Part shown: positions 20,327 to 30,445 of the stretch, one piece after another
Numbering within the stretch: position 1 is the stretch's first letter
How the letters are laid out: each line of letters opens with the position of its first letter
Source: Lewinellaceae bacterium
GTDB taxonomy: Bacteria; Bacteroidota; Bacteroidia; Chitinophagales; Saprospiraceae
Assembly: GCA_016711435.1 (NCBI GenBank)
Contig: JADJSY010000085.1
Coordinates: 1 to 64,000 of the forward strand
DNA: 64,000 bases
Direction of reading: 5' to 3'
The notes under the pieces: generated by a model
Databases searched by the model: none
What the model saw: only the letters and a program-made list of their open reading frames with translations
What the model was told of the DNA's origin: nothing
Translations under genes and position numbers: made by a program

Positions 20327-22042
20327 TTGGGTAATAAAGAAATCATAAAAAAACGGGGCAACATTCACCCCTTCAAGATTGGCTGAATTTCGCATTCAGA
20401 CTTTTCAAATATATAGATGTACACAAGGGTGAAGTATTAAAAATACTTGACCCTGCATGTGGCGATGGCGAACTGCTTGTTGCCTTGAAAAGCATTTGTG
20501 ATAATGAGAACATTGACTGCTCTATTCAGGGGTTTGATGTTAGCCCTGAGTATTTATCCATTGCAAAAGAAAGGCTAAAAAATGTAGACTCCGACAATTT
20601 CAAGTTAGTATTAGGTAATTTTTTAGAACTAATTACGCTCACAAAGTCTCAGCTTTCGTTGGAATTCCTCTTCGATAACTCAGTATCGTTGGTTAATAAC
20701 TCTGCCGACGTAGTTATTGCAAATCCGCCTTACGTTCGAACTCAGATTCTTGGATCCGAACATGCTCAAATTTTAGCCAAAAATTCAATCTCAAGGGCAG
20801 GGTTGATTTATACTATCCGTTTTTGATTGCAATGACGGAAGGTCTTAAAGAGGGCGGAATTCTTGGTGTAATTACATCAAATCGATATTTATCGACTAAA
20901 GGAGGCGAGAGCATTCGTAAATTTTTATCTGAAAACTACGAGATTCTTGAGTTAATTGACTTAGGCGATACAAAATTGTTTGACGCGGCTGTTTTGCCTG
21001 CAATATTTATTGGCAAAAAACGAAAAACAGGAAGAATTGCGTCAACAAACTCAAAATTCATAAAAGTTTATGAAGAGTTAAATGGGTACAAAGGAGAATT
21101 AAAAGCAGCCAATAGTATTTTTGATATATTAAATACAAATGATTCGGGCTACTTCAATGTAGAGGGGAAGAGATATAAAAAAACGGAGGGTATCTTAAAA
21201 CACGATAGAACAACAGGAGGAACTTGGGAAATGCTATCATTAGGAGAAACCAAATGGGTATCCTCCATTAACGAAAATGCAACCTGTAATATTGGAGAAA
21301 TATTTAAGGTGAGAGTGGGGATAAAGACAACGGCGGATAAAGTATTTATTGGTGATAAGTGGGGAGAACTTGGAGAAGACAAGCCGGAAGAAGAGTTGAT
21401 GAAAGATTTATTATCGCAAGAAAATATTAAACCTTGGGGTATGTGAAAGGTCAAACTACAGGTACTTATCCGCATGTTATAGAAAATGGAAAGAAAAACC
21501 ATCAATATTGATGCGTATCCAAAGGCCAAAAATATTTTCTCTCTCATGAAGACCAATTAAAAAGCAGAAAATACGTAATTGAAGCAGGCAGAGACTGGTT
21601 TGAAATTTGGGTCCCTCAAAACCCTCAGTTGTGGGCTAAGCCTAAGCTAGTTTTTCCCGATATTAGTTTGATTCCCCGATTTTATTTCGATGAAGGAGGT
21701 AAAGTAGTTAATGGAAATTGTTATTGGATTGTTGCCGAACAGGAGAAAGATATTGATAATCTACTATTAATACAAGGTGTTGCAAACTCAAAACTAATGA
21801 CCCGCTACCATGACCTTGTTTTTAATAATAAACTTTATTCGGGGAGGAGGAGATATTTTACTCAATATGTTGAAAAATACCCGTTGCCAAACCCGGAATC
21901 CACTATTTCAAAAGAAGTTATTCAAATTGTAAAACAATTAAACGAAGCAACTGACTTCAAGGTTATTACAAAACTTGAAGAGTACCTCGAAATAAAAGTT
22001 GCGGAAGCATTTGGCGTTGCACCCATTTTCAACCTGGATTGA
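20327..22042 (+). CDS. N6-adenine DNA methyltransferase, TaqI/Eco57I-like (frameshifted)
   Basis: A modification enzyme of a type II R-M system. The order is: the N-terminal signature FTPSRLAEF (near 20360-20385); SAM motif I KILDPACGDGELLVAL (near 20440-20485); catalytic motif IV DVVIANPPYVRTQ (near 20710-20745); and the conserved GILGVITSNRYLSTKGGESI (near 20850-20910). A target-recognition part runs to 21450 and from 21629 to the end (EYLEIKVAEAFGV). Frame changes lie near 20365, 20400, 20800-20823 and 21445-21600. No ATG precedes the first conserved residues; a TTG at 20327 is a possible start. It converges on the nuclease gene with a 14-nt overlap. Confidence 0.75.
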
Positions 22043-23147
22043 AAACAGATTTTCCATAGTATTGATCAAAAAAATTCATTGGAATAGACCTTTGGCATTT
22101 ATAACTTTGATCGCTTACATATGAGAATAGTTCGCCAAGTTTTTCGCCGGGCGCTAAGATGATGCCTTCAATAACCCCTGTTTGGGAATCACTTAATGCA
22201 ATCAAATAGCGGACATCAAAGGTTGTCAGGTTTTTCTCGGAAATTACGATTGCTTCGGCCTCCGGTGAAAATTTCCCTAAATCTACAGTTGGAGAATCTT
22301 GAACTTTTACTTCTAAAAGTTGATTTTTGATATCCGGGAAACCGCCGAAAAGTAGGTCGTCTTTTTTCATCTCATATCCGAGTAAATCAAGAGTCATCCT
22401 TTCTAAAGATTGGCCTCTGTTTTTGGTTGAGGCCGAATCCAACTTTTTCCCAATCAGTTTTTCTGCAACGATTTTTTTTAGCAATGAAATTGAGTACAGT
22501 TCCTTAAGATCAGGCTCCTCTACCATTCCAGATGTGGGTGGTTTATAATCATGTATGATATAGTAGGAGAGTTTTTTTGAATCCGGGAGTGAAAGGATTC
22601 GATCTTTCTTTTCATAAATCGACTTTCTTGTTTTTGATGAAATAAGCAATTGATGTTTGACTGTCGGCTTCCCGAACTTCCCGAACCTTTCCTCAATATA
22701 CCCAGGGGTTAGAATAACAATGGAAGCAATTACTGATTTTACAGGATCAATCCGGACAAACACGAATCGAACACCATCGCAAAGAAGACTTTCCCCAGAT
22801 TCATATTATCACCAAAGAGTATTACTGGCAGGAATTCTATTCCAAACCTGGAGATTATACGAAGTCCCGGTCGTAACAATATAAGTATCGATAAATTCTC
22901 TAACTATTCTGGGAACCCCCTTCCCTTTTGGCGGAACAACCTCGTACTCACTTTCGACAGCAGGTTCAGGCAAGTCGAACTTTTCCAGGGTTGAAGCAAT
23001 TAACTTTCGAACATTTGAACCATCTGTTCTTGTCTTACCCGTAAGATTGAATGGTTTTCCAATGCGTAATGATAAGTTATTTGCAAGCCTGTCAGGTTCT
23101 GTCAGATGCCCCGGAGATTTCGGAGGAATCTTGAAGTCACTATTCAT
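22029..23147 (-). CDS. Type II restriction endonuclease, PD-(D/E)XK (two in-frame stops)
   Basis: The cutting partner of the TaqI-like methylase. The N-terminal part (22809-23147) begins MNSDFKIPPKSPGHLTEP and reaches GTSYNLQVWNRIPASNTLW. Then two adjacent stops (TGA TAA) occur in the same frame, after which the C-terminal part (ending 22029) reads FVRIDPVKSVIASIVIL, YIEERFGKFGKPTVKHQLLI and the nuclease core FGGFPDIKNQLLEVKVQD, a clear PD...(D/E)xK. The frame is the same on both sides, so either a nonsense region or two compensating indels near 22770-22810 separate the halves. If intact it would be about 370 residues. Confidence 0.7.
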
Positions 23148-23149
23148 TA

Positions 23150-23360
23150 TCAGCAGTTTAACAATTCAGGGAGTGTGATATTCAGGGCTGTGGCTATTTT
23201 ATTCAGATTAATAAGTGAGATATTTCTTTCCCCTCTTTCAACCGAACCAATATATGTTCTGTCCAGCTTGCACGCGAAAGACAATTTCTCTTATAATTAG
23301 AATTCAGATCTTCAATTTCTTTGATGCGATTTCCAATTTTTTTTAAAAGAATACCGCTTC
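23150..23360 (-). CDS. XRE-type controller protein of the second R-M locus (frameshifted)
   Basis: On the minus strand, reading across one frame change near 23285, the sequence gives IGNRIKEIEDLNSN, then SFACKLDRTYIGSVERGERN and ISLINLNKIATALNITLPEL to a TGA at 23150-23152. This is a compact XRE helix-turn-helix of the kind that controls R-M nucleases. Only 2 bp separate its stop from the nuclease ATG (23147), as expected of a C gene. The exact start upstream of 23345 is not resolved. Confidence 0.65.
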
Positions 23361-23472
23361 TGAGGAAGAAGCGGCCACAGGGGGAAAATTACGTGGCAAA
23401 ATGATTCGCGTGAGAAAAAAAGTGGACTCAAAGAATAAAAATAACTTAATTCCCAAAAAAACACAAAAAAAA

Positions 23473-23510
23473 ACGGCGCGTACAAACCCTCCCAGGTCCG
23501 TACGCGCCGT
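23473..23510 (-). terminator. Intrinsic terminator downstream of infB
   Basis: On the minus strand ACGGCGCGTAC (from 23510) pairs perfectly with GTACGCGCCGT (to 23473) and is followed by a run of nine T then more T. It lies about 70 nt after the infB stop. Confidence 0.85.
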
Positions 23511-23537
23511 ACTTATATAACAACTCCGCTTAATCTC

Positions 23538-23580
23538 TTTACAAATGCCTGATTATCAACACAAATAACCAATAACCCCC
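23538..23580. repeat. Head plus TAATAAC-type array, copy A
   Basis: ACAAATGCCTGATTATCAAC (about 23538-23557) then ACAAATAACCAATAACCCCC up to the infB stop. The same head recurs near 59491 and, inverted, near 42537. A related version lies near 35407. Confidence 0.7.
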
Positions 23581-26500
23581 TATTTCAGCATCGTCTTCAC
23601 CTCATTGATCACATAAGACTCGATGATATCACCGGGTTTGATGTCGTTGAAGTTCTTGATCGTAATACCGCATTCCATACCGGATTTGACCTCTTTCGCG
23701 TCTTCTTTGAAACGTTTGAGCGAAGCAAGTTCGGCGTTCTGGTTGGCGTTGCCGGGGTAGACCACGATACCATCGCGTACAATGCGGATGTAGTGGTTCC
23801 GGCTGATTTTGCCTTCCAGTACGAAGCAACCGGCAACGGTGCCGACTTTCGAGATTTTGTACACCTCGCGGATTTCGACCTGACCCATGATTTCTTCTTC
23901 CTTCGTCGGTTCCAACATGCCCTCCATAGCGGCCTTGATTTCCTCGATGGCCTCGTAAATGATGGAGTACATTTTGATTTCCACCCCTTCTTTCTCTGCG
24001 AGTTTGCGCGCAGTGATGGAAGGACGCACCTGGAAGCCGATGATAATGGCGTCGGAAGCGGAAGCCAGCATGACGTCGCTGTCCACAATCTGGCCGACGG
24101 CCTTGTGGATGACGTTGACCTGGATTTTCTCCATGGACAGTTTGATGAGCGAGTCGCTGAGGGCCTCGATGGAACCGTCCACGTCGCCTTTGACGATGAG
24201 GTTGAGTTCTTTAAAGTTGCCCAGTGCCAGGCGGCGACCGATTTCATCGAGGCTGATCCGTTTGCTTGCGCGGTTGGCTTGTTCGCGGATGATCTGGGCG
24301 CGTTTGGTGGCGATCTCTTTGGCTTCGCTGTCGGAGCGGGCCACTTTGATTTTTTCACCTGCCTGCGGCGCACCGGGAAGACCGAGCACCAGGACCGGAG
24401 TAGCGGGGCCTGCTTCCTTGATTTTTTTACCACGTTCGTTGAACATGGCTTTTACCTTGCCCGAAAACTCGCCGGCAATGATGGGGTCGCCATCATGCAG
24501 GGTACCGTTTTCCACCAGCATTTTGGTGACATATCCGCGGCCTTTGTCCAAAGAGGCTTCCAGCACGGTACCGATGGCACGGCGGGCGGGATTGGCTTTG
24601 AGTTCGAGCAGTTCCGCTTCAAGCAGCACTTTTTCGAGGAGTTTGTCCACATTCTCGCCTTTTTTGGCTGAAATGTCCTGGCTTTGGTATTTACCGCCCC
24701 ACGATTCGACCAGCAGGTTCATCTGGGCGAGTTCGTTTTTGATACGTTCGGGGTCGGCGCCCGGTTTATCAATTTTATTGATCGCAAAAACAATCGGAAC
24801 ACCGGCGGCCTGCGCGTGGCTGATCGCCTCGCGGGTCTGTGGCATGATGCTGTCGTCTGCCGCAATGACGATGATGGCGATATCCGTCACCTTGGCGCCG
24901 CGTGCCCGCATGGCGGTAAACGCTTCGTGGCCCGGTGTATCGAGGAATGTTATTTCCTTATCGTTGTCTTCACCAACTTTTACTTCGTAGGCGCCGATGT
25001 GCTGGGTAATACCGCCCGCTTCACCTTCCGCCACATTGGCGCTGCGGATAAAGTCGAGTAGGGATGTTTTACCGTGGTCGACGTGGCCCATGACCGTAAC
25101 AATCGGCTGGCGCCAAACGAGGTCTTTCGGATCGTCGAGTTCCTCTTCTTCCACTTCCACCTGTTCTTCGGCACTGATAAACTGTACTTCGTAGTTGAAT
25201 TCGCTGGCGACGACTTCAATCAGTTCGGCGTCGAGGCGCTGGTTGATCGACACAAAAATGCCGAGGCTCATACAGGCTTTAATGACGTCGGCAGGTTTGA
25301 TGTTCATCAGCGATGCCAGATCGGAAACGGAGATAAACTCCGTTACCTGCAATGTTTTTTCGCCTTCCGTACGTTCTATTTCAGCCAGTTCGGCGCGTTC
25401 GCGGCGTACATCGCGTTTGTCACGGCGTATTTTCTGGCGTTTACGGCTGGCGCTTGCGCCCATCCGCGCCATAGTCTGGCGGATTTGATCCTCAATTTGT
25501 TTTTGAGAAACTTCTTTCGGTTGTTCGTCGCGGCGGGCAGTTGGCGCTGGGCCGCGGCGTTCGCCCGGGGCGTATTGGTTCCGGCAGTTCCACCAGACAT
25601 AGATGCCTGGAGTGAAGCAGCCGTAACGGGTTGTTGTACTTTTTTGCGTTTGCGTTTATGGCGATTGGGGTCGTTGTTGCTACCGGCGCCTTCGGATGTG
25701 CCGCTGCCTGCATTGGCGGGCCGGTTGGTTTGGCCGCCTGGTTGCGTATTGCGTGGGCCGCTGCCCTGGCCGCTGCCGCGGTTGCCACCCTGGCCACCCC
25801 GATTACCGCCCTGGCCGCCGCGGTTGCCACTCTGCCGATCGCCGGGAGTAGGTTCCGGTTTGGGTTTGTCCAGACTGATACGGCCCAGTATTTTCAGGCC
25901 GCGCAATTGGGTGGCTTCTGCGCGATAGGGTTCATTGTCTTCCGGTGTGTCACCTTCCGTAACCGGACCTTTTTCTACGGGTTCGGTCGGCGCTGTAGCA
26001 GGTGCAGTCCGTTCTTTAGCAGGCGGTGTGGTTTCAGCCTGCGGTTTTTTCTCCGGCGCAGGTGTTGCGTTTTGTTTTTCCTTTTCCTCACTTACCGGCG
26101 CCATCTGCTCTTTCGGTGTAACGACCTCCGGTTTTTCTTCCGGTTTGGGTGCTTGCGGTTTCGGTGCTTGCTGTTTTTGCGCATCCAGGTCTATTCTTCC
26201 GAGCACACGCAGGGAAGGGCGTTCGCGGTGCGTCGTCAATTCCGATTCCTCTTTTTTAGGGGCAGGATTGGGGGTTTGTTGTTCTTCCAATCTAGGTAAA
26301 ACAACTTTAGGCGCCTCTTCGCGGGGGGGCAAAAAAGATGGGCGTTGCGTCGATGGCGCAGCGGAAGAAGATGAAGTGTTTGTACTGACAGAAGGTGATG
26401 AAGGCTCTTTTTTCAGTACGGGACGGGCTAATTTGTCCGCCTCCTGTTTGATAGCAAGGTCTTTTTGGAACTCCTTTTGGAGCACAATGAGCATCTCGTC

Positions 26501-26620
26501 GCTGATATCGGCGGTGGGTTTTTCTTCCACAAGTGGGAAGCCTTTGCTATGCAGCGTCTCGACGATGGTGTGCAGACCGACGTTGAACTCTTTTGCTACC
26601 TTAATTAATTTTTGCGCCAT
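23580..26620 (-). CDS. infB: Translation initiation factor IF-2 (one frameshift)
   Basis: IF-2 delivers initiator tRNA to the ribosome and hydrolyses GTP. The N-terminal region (26620 to about 25570) starts with a short IF2_N-like domain ([20 protein letters not shown]) and a long low-complexity Gln/Pro/Lys/Gly linker. After a single frame change near 25573 it continues through [16 protein letters not shown] to the second IF2_N domain and the G domain: G1 [14 protein letters not shown]3 DTPGHEAF, G4 NKID. The C-terminal domains end [11 protein letters not shown]. About 1,010 residues once joined. infB is normally essential and single-copy, so this frameshift in the GC-rich linker is almost certainly a consensus error. 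It is last of the rimP-nusA-infB operon. Confidence 0.97.
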
Positions 26621-26772
26621 GCAGTGGTTTGCCTGCTTTATTTAAAAAGTTGATTTTGGATGCGTTTGCGGGGAAACGCCGGAATTGCCGCGTGAAATAT
26701 CGTTTAGAAGGCCTTGAATGTTTAAATTTTGAAATTGCGCTGCAAAGGTATAATAAAAAAAAAGCGGTTTTA

Positions 26773-26889
26773 GTTATTAGTTATTCGTTATTGGTTATTC
26801 GTTTTCATTGTTGGTGCCTATTAAGCAGCCAATTGACTGCAAGCCCAGCGTTAACACCCTGATAACGGATAACTGATAACCAATAACTA
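26773..26889. repeat. Inverted GTTATTN/GATAACN arrays after nusA
   Basis: GTTATTAGTTATTCGTTATT-type words at 26773-26801 are mirrored by GATAACGGATAACTGATAAC words at 26861-26888. The right arm runs into the nusA stop codon (26887-26889). The spacer sits inside the rimP-nusA-infB operon, so it would be transcribed as a long hairpin. Confidence 0.85.
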
Positions 26890-28134
26890 TTTCCCCTCTT
26901 CCTCAAACTCGTCAGCCAGAATACGCAGTACTTCGTGTACGGTTTCTTCCTCCAGGTCGGTGCGGCGTATCAGTTCTTCGGCGCTGAGTTCGAGCACCTG
27001 GCGCGCTGTGTCACAACCGACACCTTTGAGGGCTTCGATGACCCATGGTTCCATGACATCGCTGAATTCCTCGAGGTCTACGTCGTCGATTTCGTATTCC
27101 GCCTGGTTGCGGTACACGTCTATTTCGTAGCCGGTCAGTTTGGTAGCCAGTTTGATATTGCTGCCCGCTTTACCGATCGCCAGGCTTACCTGGTCGGCAT
27201 CGAGGTAAACGGCCGCGCGTTTGCGTTCGTGGTCGAGTTCGATGGTCGTGATTTTGGCGGGTGTGAGGCTGCGCTGAATAAACAGCGAGGTATTGTTGGT
27301 GTAGTTGATGATGTCGATGTTTTCGTTGCGGAGTTCGCGAACGATGCCGTGGATACGGCTACCTTTCATACCGACGCATGCGCCAACGGGATCGACGCGT
27401 TCGTCGTGGCTTTCTACGGCTACTTTGGCGCGTTCGCCGGGCAGGCGTACGATATGTTTGATTTCAATAACACCATCTTCAATTTCGGGCACCTCCGCTT
27501 CAAGCAGTTTGTGCAGGAAACTCGGATCGGTACGGCTTAACATGATAAACGGCACATTGTTGCGCATTTCCACTTTGCGGATAATACCTTTCACTACGTC
27601 GCCTTTGCGGTAGTAGTCGCCTTTGATCATTTCCGTACGGGGCAATACCAGTTCGTTGCTGGTGGCATCGTCCAGAATGAGCACTTCTTTTTTCATGATC
27701 TGGCTTACCTCGCCGGTCACGACATTGCCCACCAGTTCGGAGTATTTGCGGAAAATCTCGTCTTTTTCCAGTTCCATGATCCGCGACACCAGTGTTTGGC
27801 GCGCGGCCATAATGGCCCGGCGGCCAAAGTCGTCGATGGAGAGTTGTTCGTAACACTCTTCTCCTTCCTTCACACTTTCATCAATTTGCTGGCCTTCGGT
27901 AACGCTTACCTGGGCAAGTTCATTGGTCACTTCGCCGTCGGGCACAACTTCCCGTACGCGCCAAATCTCCAGGTCGCCGTTGGTGGTGTTGACGATTACA
28001 TCAAAATTATCGTCCGTACCGTATTTTTTCTTAATCAGGGTGCGAAATACGTCTTCCAAAACGCGCACCATGGTAGGGCGGTCTATGTTTTTACCGGTTT
28101 TAAAATCGGCGAATACATCTACTAAATTGACCAT
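26887..28134 (-). CDS. nusA: Transcription termination/antitermination factor NusA
   Basis: An intact 415-residue NusA that binds RNA polymerase and modulates pausing and termination. The N-terminal domain (VNLVDVFADFKTGKNID) is followed by an S1 domain with the typical VTGEVSQIMKKEVLILD (about residues 135-155) and two KH domains (DPVGACVGMKGSRIHGIV, about 252-270, and SLAIGKAGSNIKLATKLTG, about 322-340). The acidic C-terminus ends at the repeat. It lies 34 bp downstream of rimP, same strand. Confidence 0.97.
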   Translation of the reverse strand: MVNLVDVFADFKTGKNIDRPTMVRVLEDVFRTLIKKKYGTDDNFDVIVNTTNGDLEIWRVREVVPDGEVTNELAQVSVTEGQQIDESVKEGEECYEQLSIDDFGRRAIMAARQTLVSRIMELEKDEIFRKYSELVGNVVTGEVSQIMKKEVLILDDATSNELVLPRTEMIKGDYYRKGDVVKGIIRKVEMRNNVPFIMLSRTDPSFLHKLLEAEVPEIEDGVIEIKHIVRLPGERAKVAVESHDERVDPVGACVGMKGSRIHGIVRELRNENIDIINYTNNTSLFIQRSLTPAKITTIELDHERKRAAVYLDADQVSLAIGKAGSNIKLATKLTGYEIDVYRNQAEYEIDDVDLEEFSDVMEPWVIEALKGVGCDTARQVLELSAEELIRRTDLEEETVHEVLRILADEFEEEGK

Positions 28135-28168
28135 TGATCTATTATTGTTTGGTTGAAAATTAGAAAAC

Positions 28169-28651
28169 TCAAAACGCGAGTTTTACGATGGCTTTTTCTA
28201 TCTGTTCAAACGGAATGACCGTTTCGACTTCGATTACTTTTTTCTTTTTTTTCTCATCCCGCTCGGTCACGGTCTGGCTCAGGACAATCTGCGTTTCTTC
28301 CACCGCTTTCAGCAGGCCCGTCATCCGGTTTTTATCGGTTTGGGTCACTTCCATCTGCCTGCCAATATTTTTGTGGTATTGCCGCAAGAACTTGAGTGGC
28401 CGTGAAATGCCGGGACTACTCACTTCCAGCGTGTATTTTTCACCCAGCCAGCCGTTGGTATCAATAAAACTTTCCAGGTAGCGGCTGAGTTTCTGGCATT
28501 TCTCGAAAGTCATACCGGAGTCGCTATCTGCAAATACGCAGAGTTTCTGGCCGGGTTTCAATTCGATTTCTACCGTAAAACAATCGGCAAATGCTTCGTC
28601 GGTGCTGTACTTTTCCTCCAGGAGTTGGGCGATTCGTTCGGTTACTTCCAT
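28169..28651 (-). CDS. rimP: Ribosome maturation factor RimP
   Basis: A 160-residue RimP required for 30S subunit maturation. The N-terminal domain is followed by the conserved VSSPGISRPLKF (about residues 86-98) and a C-terminal SH3-like domain ending with a Lys-rich segment (RDEKKKKKVIEVETVIPFEQ). First gene of the rimP-nusA-infB operon, downstream of the promoter and leader hairpin at 28706-28785. Confidence 0.96.
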   Translation of the reverse strand: MEVTERIAQLLEEKYSTDEAFADCFTVEIELKPGQKLCVFADSDSGMTFEKCQKLSRYLESFIDTNGWLGEKYTLEVSSPGISRPLKFLRQYHKNIGRQMEVTQTDKNRMTGLLKAVEETQIVLSQTVTERDEKKKKKVIEVETVIPFEQIEKAIVKLAF

Positions 28652-28705
28652 TCGGACATGGTTGTTGTATGATGATAATGGTTGTGCAGGTTATGGCAAA
28701 TAAAA

Positions 28706-28728
28706 GAGGGAACCAATGGTTCCCTCCC
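28706..28728 (-). promoter_or_regulatory. Leader hairpin of the rimP operon
   Basis: GAGGGAACCA/TGGTTCCCTC is a perfect stem whose minus-strand copy is followed by TTTTATTTG. It lies between the promoter and rimP, with a second small dyad (GGATACGAATCC) just upstream. It resembles an attenuator or processing signal, but no known riboswitch was recognised. Confidence 0.5.
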
Positions 28729-28754
28729 GGATACGAATCCCTGATTTCGTGGCG

Positions 28755-28785
28755 CAAAGGTAGATTCAATTTATTGAATTACAAA
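28755..28785 (-). promoter_or_regulatory. Promoter of the rimP-nusA-infB operon
   Basis: On the minus strand: TTTG (28785-28782), 19 nt, then TACCTTTG (28762-28755), an exact fit to the Bacteroidota consensus TTTG-N19-TAnnTTTG. It is about 104 nt upstream of the rimP ATG. Confidence 0.75.
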
Positions 28786-28810
28786 CAAATGCCTGATTTT
28801 CCTGGGATTT

Positions 28811-29218
28811 TTACGATTTCGCCCGAACCCTGTCTTCAAATTCGCGTATCAGCATCCGCAGCGCTCCTGCCGAAAGCAGGATTTCCATCAGGGTGATGAC
28901 CAGCGAAGTCATCATCAGCAACAGGCTGAATCCGAACAGGATTTTGGCCCAGATTTGTAACCCTTCATAGATCAGAAACATGGTAACGACGCAGAACAGG
29001 ATACTGGCGACCCCGAAAACCTGCATCCAGCGAATCAGCCAGAGGCGGCGGCGCAGGCTGTGAATCTGTTTGAGTAATCCTTTGTGCTGTTTTTCATCAA
29101 AATCGTTCACGAGTTTGCGAATGAGGTTGGCAATGGCCAGGAATTTATTGGTATAAGCCAGCAACAACAGCGAGAGGGCCGGGAACAATAGGGCCGGCGT
29201 TTGAATGGTGAGCTCCAT
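28811..29218 (-). CDS. DUF2721-family membrane protein
   Basis: A 135-residue protein with an N-terminal membrane helix (TPALLFPALSLLLLAYTNKF), a charged cytoplasmic middle (LVNDFDEKQHKGLLKQIHSL) and two further helices (QVFGVASILFCVVTMFLIY and FGFSLLLMMTSLVITLMEIL). The TPALLFPALSLLLLAYTN start is characteristic of DUF2721. Function unknown. A GTTATCN array (29222-29252) starts just upstream of its ATG. Confidence 0.8.
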   Translation of the reverse strand: MELTIQTPALLFPALSLLLLAYTNKFLAIANLIRKLVNDFDEKQHKGLLKQIHSLRRRLWLIRWMQVFGVASILFCVVTMFLIYEGLQIWAKILFGFSLLLMMTSLVITLMEILLSAGALRMLIREFEDRVRAKS

Positions 29219-29221
29219 TTT

Positions 29222-29412
29222 GGTTATCAGTTATCCAGTTATCCGTTATTTGGCTCGTATAACAGCAAAAAAGCCCCTCGTGTTGCGGGGGAGGCCTAAA
29301 GGGCAAGGGGGAAAGGATGGGCGATGATGAGTTTGATGTGGAATGCCACATCATCGTCAATTGTCAGTCATCAATATTTCTTTCGCCGTGCGTGGGTCTT
29401 ACGACCCCGCAC
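29222..29412. repeat. Spacer with GTTATCN array and GGGTCTTACGACCCC element
   Basis: GGTTATCAGTTATCCAGTTA words begin at 29222. A GATGTGG/CCACATC hairpin lies near 29333. At 29385-29412 GCCGTGCGTGGGTCTTACGA followed by CCCCGCAC is a third copy of the arm found twice at 43618-43739. No gene. Confidence 0.75.
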
Positions 29413-29415
29413 ATG

Positions 29416-30120
29416 TCAGAAATTATGTGTGTGCCCGTTCACCGTCACGGTCACCGTACCATCCGCATTGAAGGTCAGCAGGCCATTGAGGGTTTGTTGC
29501 CGGCCGTTGCTGCTGCCGATGACTTTGGCGCTGCCGCTGCCGCCTGTGACCTGGTAACTGGATTTACTGATGGTCAGGTTGCTGATGTTCAGTTCAGTCA
29601 CACAGTTCAGGGTAGGATCCACCCGGCGCAGATTGCCCGTCAAATCGCCTTCGAGTTCGTATGTTCCGTTGACGATATAAGCCGGTTCCTGCGGACTCAG
29701 GCCGGTGAATACCAGTTCGCCGACGGTGACGTCGCTGCCCGACCAATGCGGGCTGCCGAATGTACCATTGCCGGCAATATCGACCGCCGCGCTTTGTGGC
29801 ACACCGAGATTGGAACAGGTCACCAGCCAGTCCATATTAAAGGTGTAGTTGTAGGAAGCGCCGGCAACAGTTTTGCTTTTTTGCAGGGAGGTGTCGCCAG
29901 GTACATTACAACTATTGAGGTAATTTTCCAGGATTTGAGCCATGTCGACTGTAGGCATGGTAAATCCGGCCATTTTAGCGGAAACGGAGGTTTCCAGGAT
30001 TTCCGCTGCTTCTGTTTCACTGAGCAAGGCGATGATCTCTTCTCCGGATTTGCGGCAGGAGGCGAAAATGAAAAGAACGGCAAGGAAAAAGGTCGAGCAG
30101 ATTTTTTGATTGAATGTCAT
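29416..30120 (-). CDS. Hypothetical lipoprotein
   Basis: A 234-residue exported protein with a lipobox-type signal peptide (FFLAVLFIFASCRKSGEE, Cys near residue 22). The rest is Thr/Gly/Asn-rich and beta-strand-like (GGSGSAKVIGSSNGRQQTL, DGTVTVTVNGHTHNF). No family was recognised. It is probably an outer-membrane-anchored surface protein. Confidence 0.7.
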   Translation of the reverse strand: MTFNQKICSTFFLAVLFIFASCRKSGEEIIALLSETEAAEILETSVSAKMAGFTMPTVDMAQILENYLNSCNVPGDTSLQKSKTVAGASYNYTFNMDWLVTCSNLGVPQSAAVDIAGNGTFGSPHWSGSDVTVGELVFTGLSPQEPAYIVNGTYELEGDLTGNLRRVDPTLNCVTELNISNLTISKSSYQVTGGSGSAKVIGSSNGRQQTLNGLLTFNADGTVTVTVNGHTHNF

Positions 30121-30121
30121 A

Positions 30122-30255
30122 AGTTGATTGTTGAGAATGTTGAAGGGTTGAGAAGTTGAGAGAAGTGAGAAGTGAGAGGCGAGAAGTGGGCGAGTGCTGC
30201 ATTAAATTTCGAGCGCGAAGTGGTGTAATCTACGTCTCTCACCCTCTCTCTCAAC
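30122..30255. repeat. Inverted GTTGAGN/GTGAGAN arrays
   Basis: Starting just upstream of the lipoprotein ATG, words change from GTTGAGAATGTTGAAGG to GAAGTGAGAAGTGAGAGGCG (30122-30193). CTCTCACCCTCTCTCTCAAC at about 30235-30255 is the opposing arm. The remaining 30256-30445 holds no gene I can support. Confidence 0.65.
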
Positions 30256-30445
30256 ATGACAAAGGTGGACTCGAGTGCGCAGGCTGTGCAAACGAACTCA
30301 ACCCAAGGCGCGAGCGGTTCAACCAATTGCAGGCCCTGATACGGTTGGTTGAAAGAAATGCGCCGCTCGTTGAAGGGGCTGTTGATGCCCGCATGAAGCA
30401 CCTGTATATTTGTATGGAGATGGAAACCGCCTTTAAGAATCACAA

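Noticed and set aside
23793..24990. Two plus-strand frames of about 290-340 codons opposite infB
   Set aside because: Both are shadows of the GTPase and C-terminal domains of IF-2 on the minus strand.
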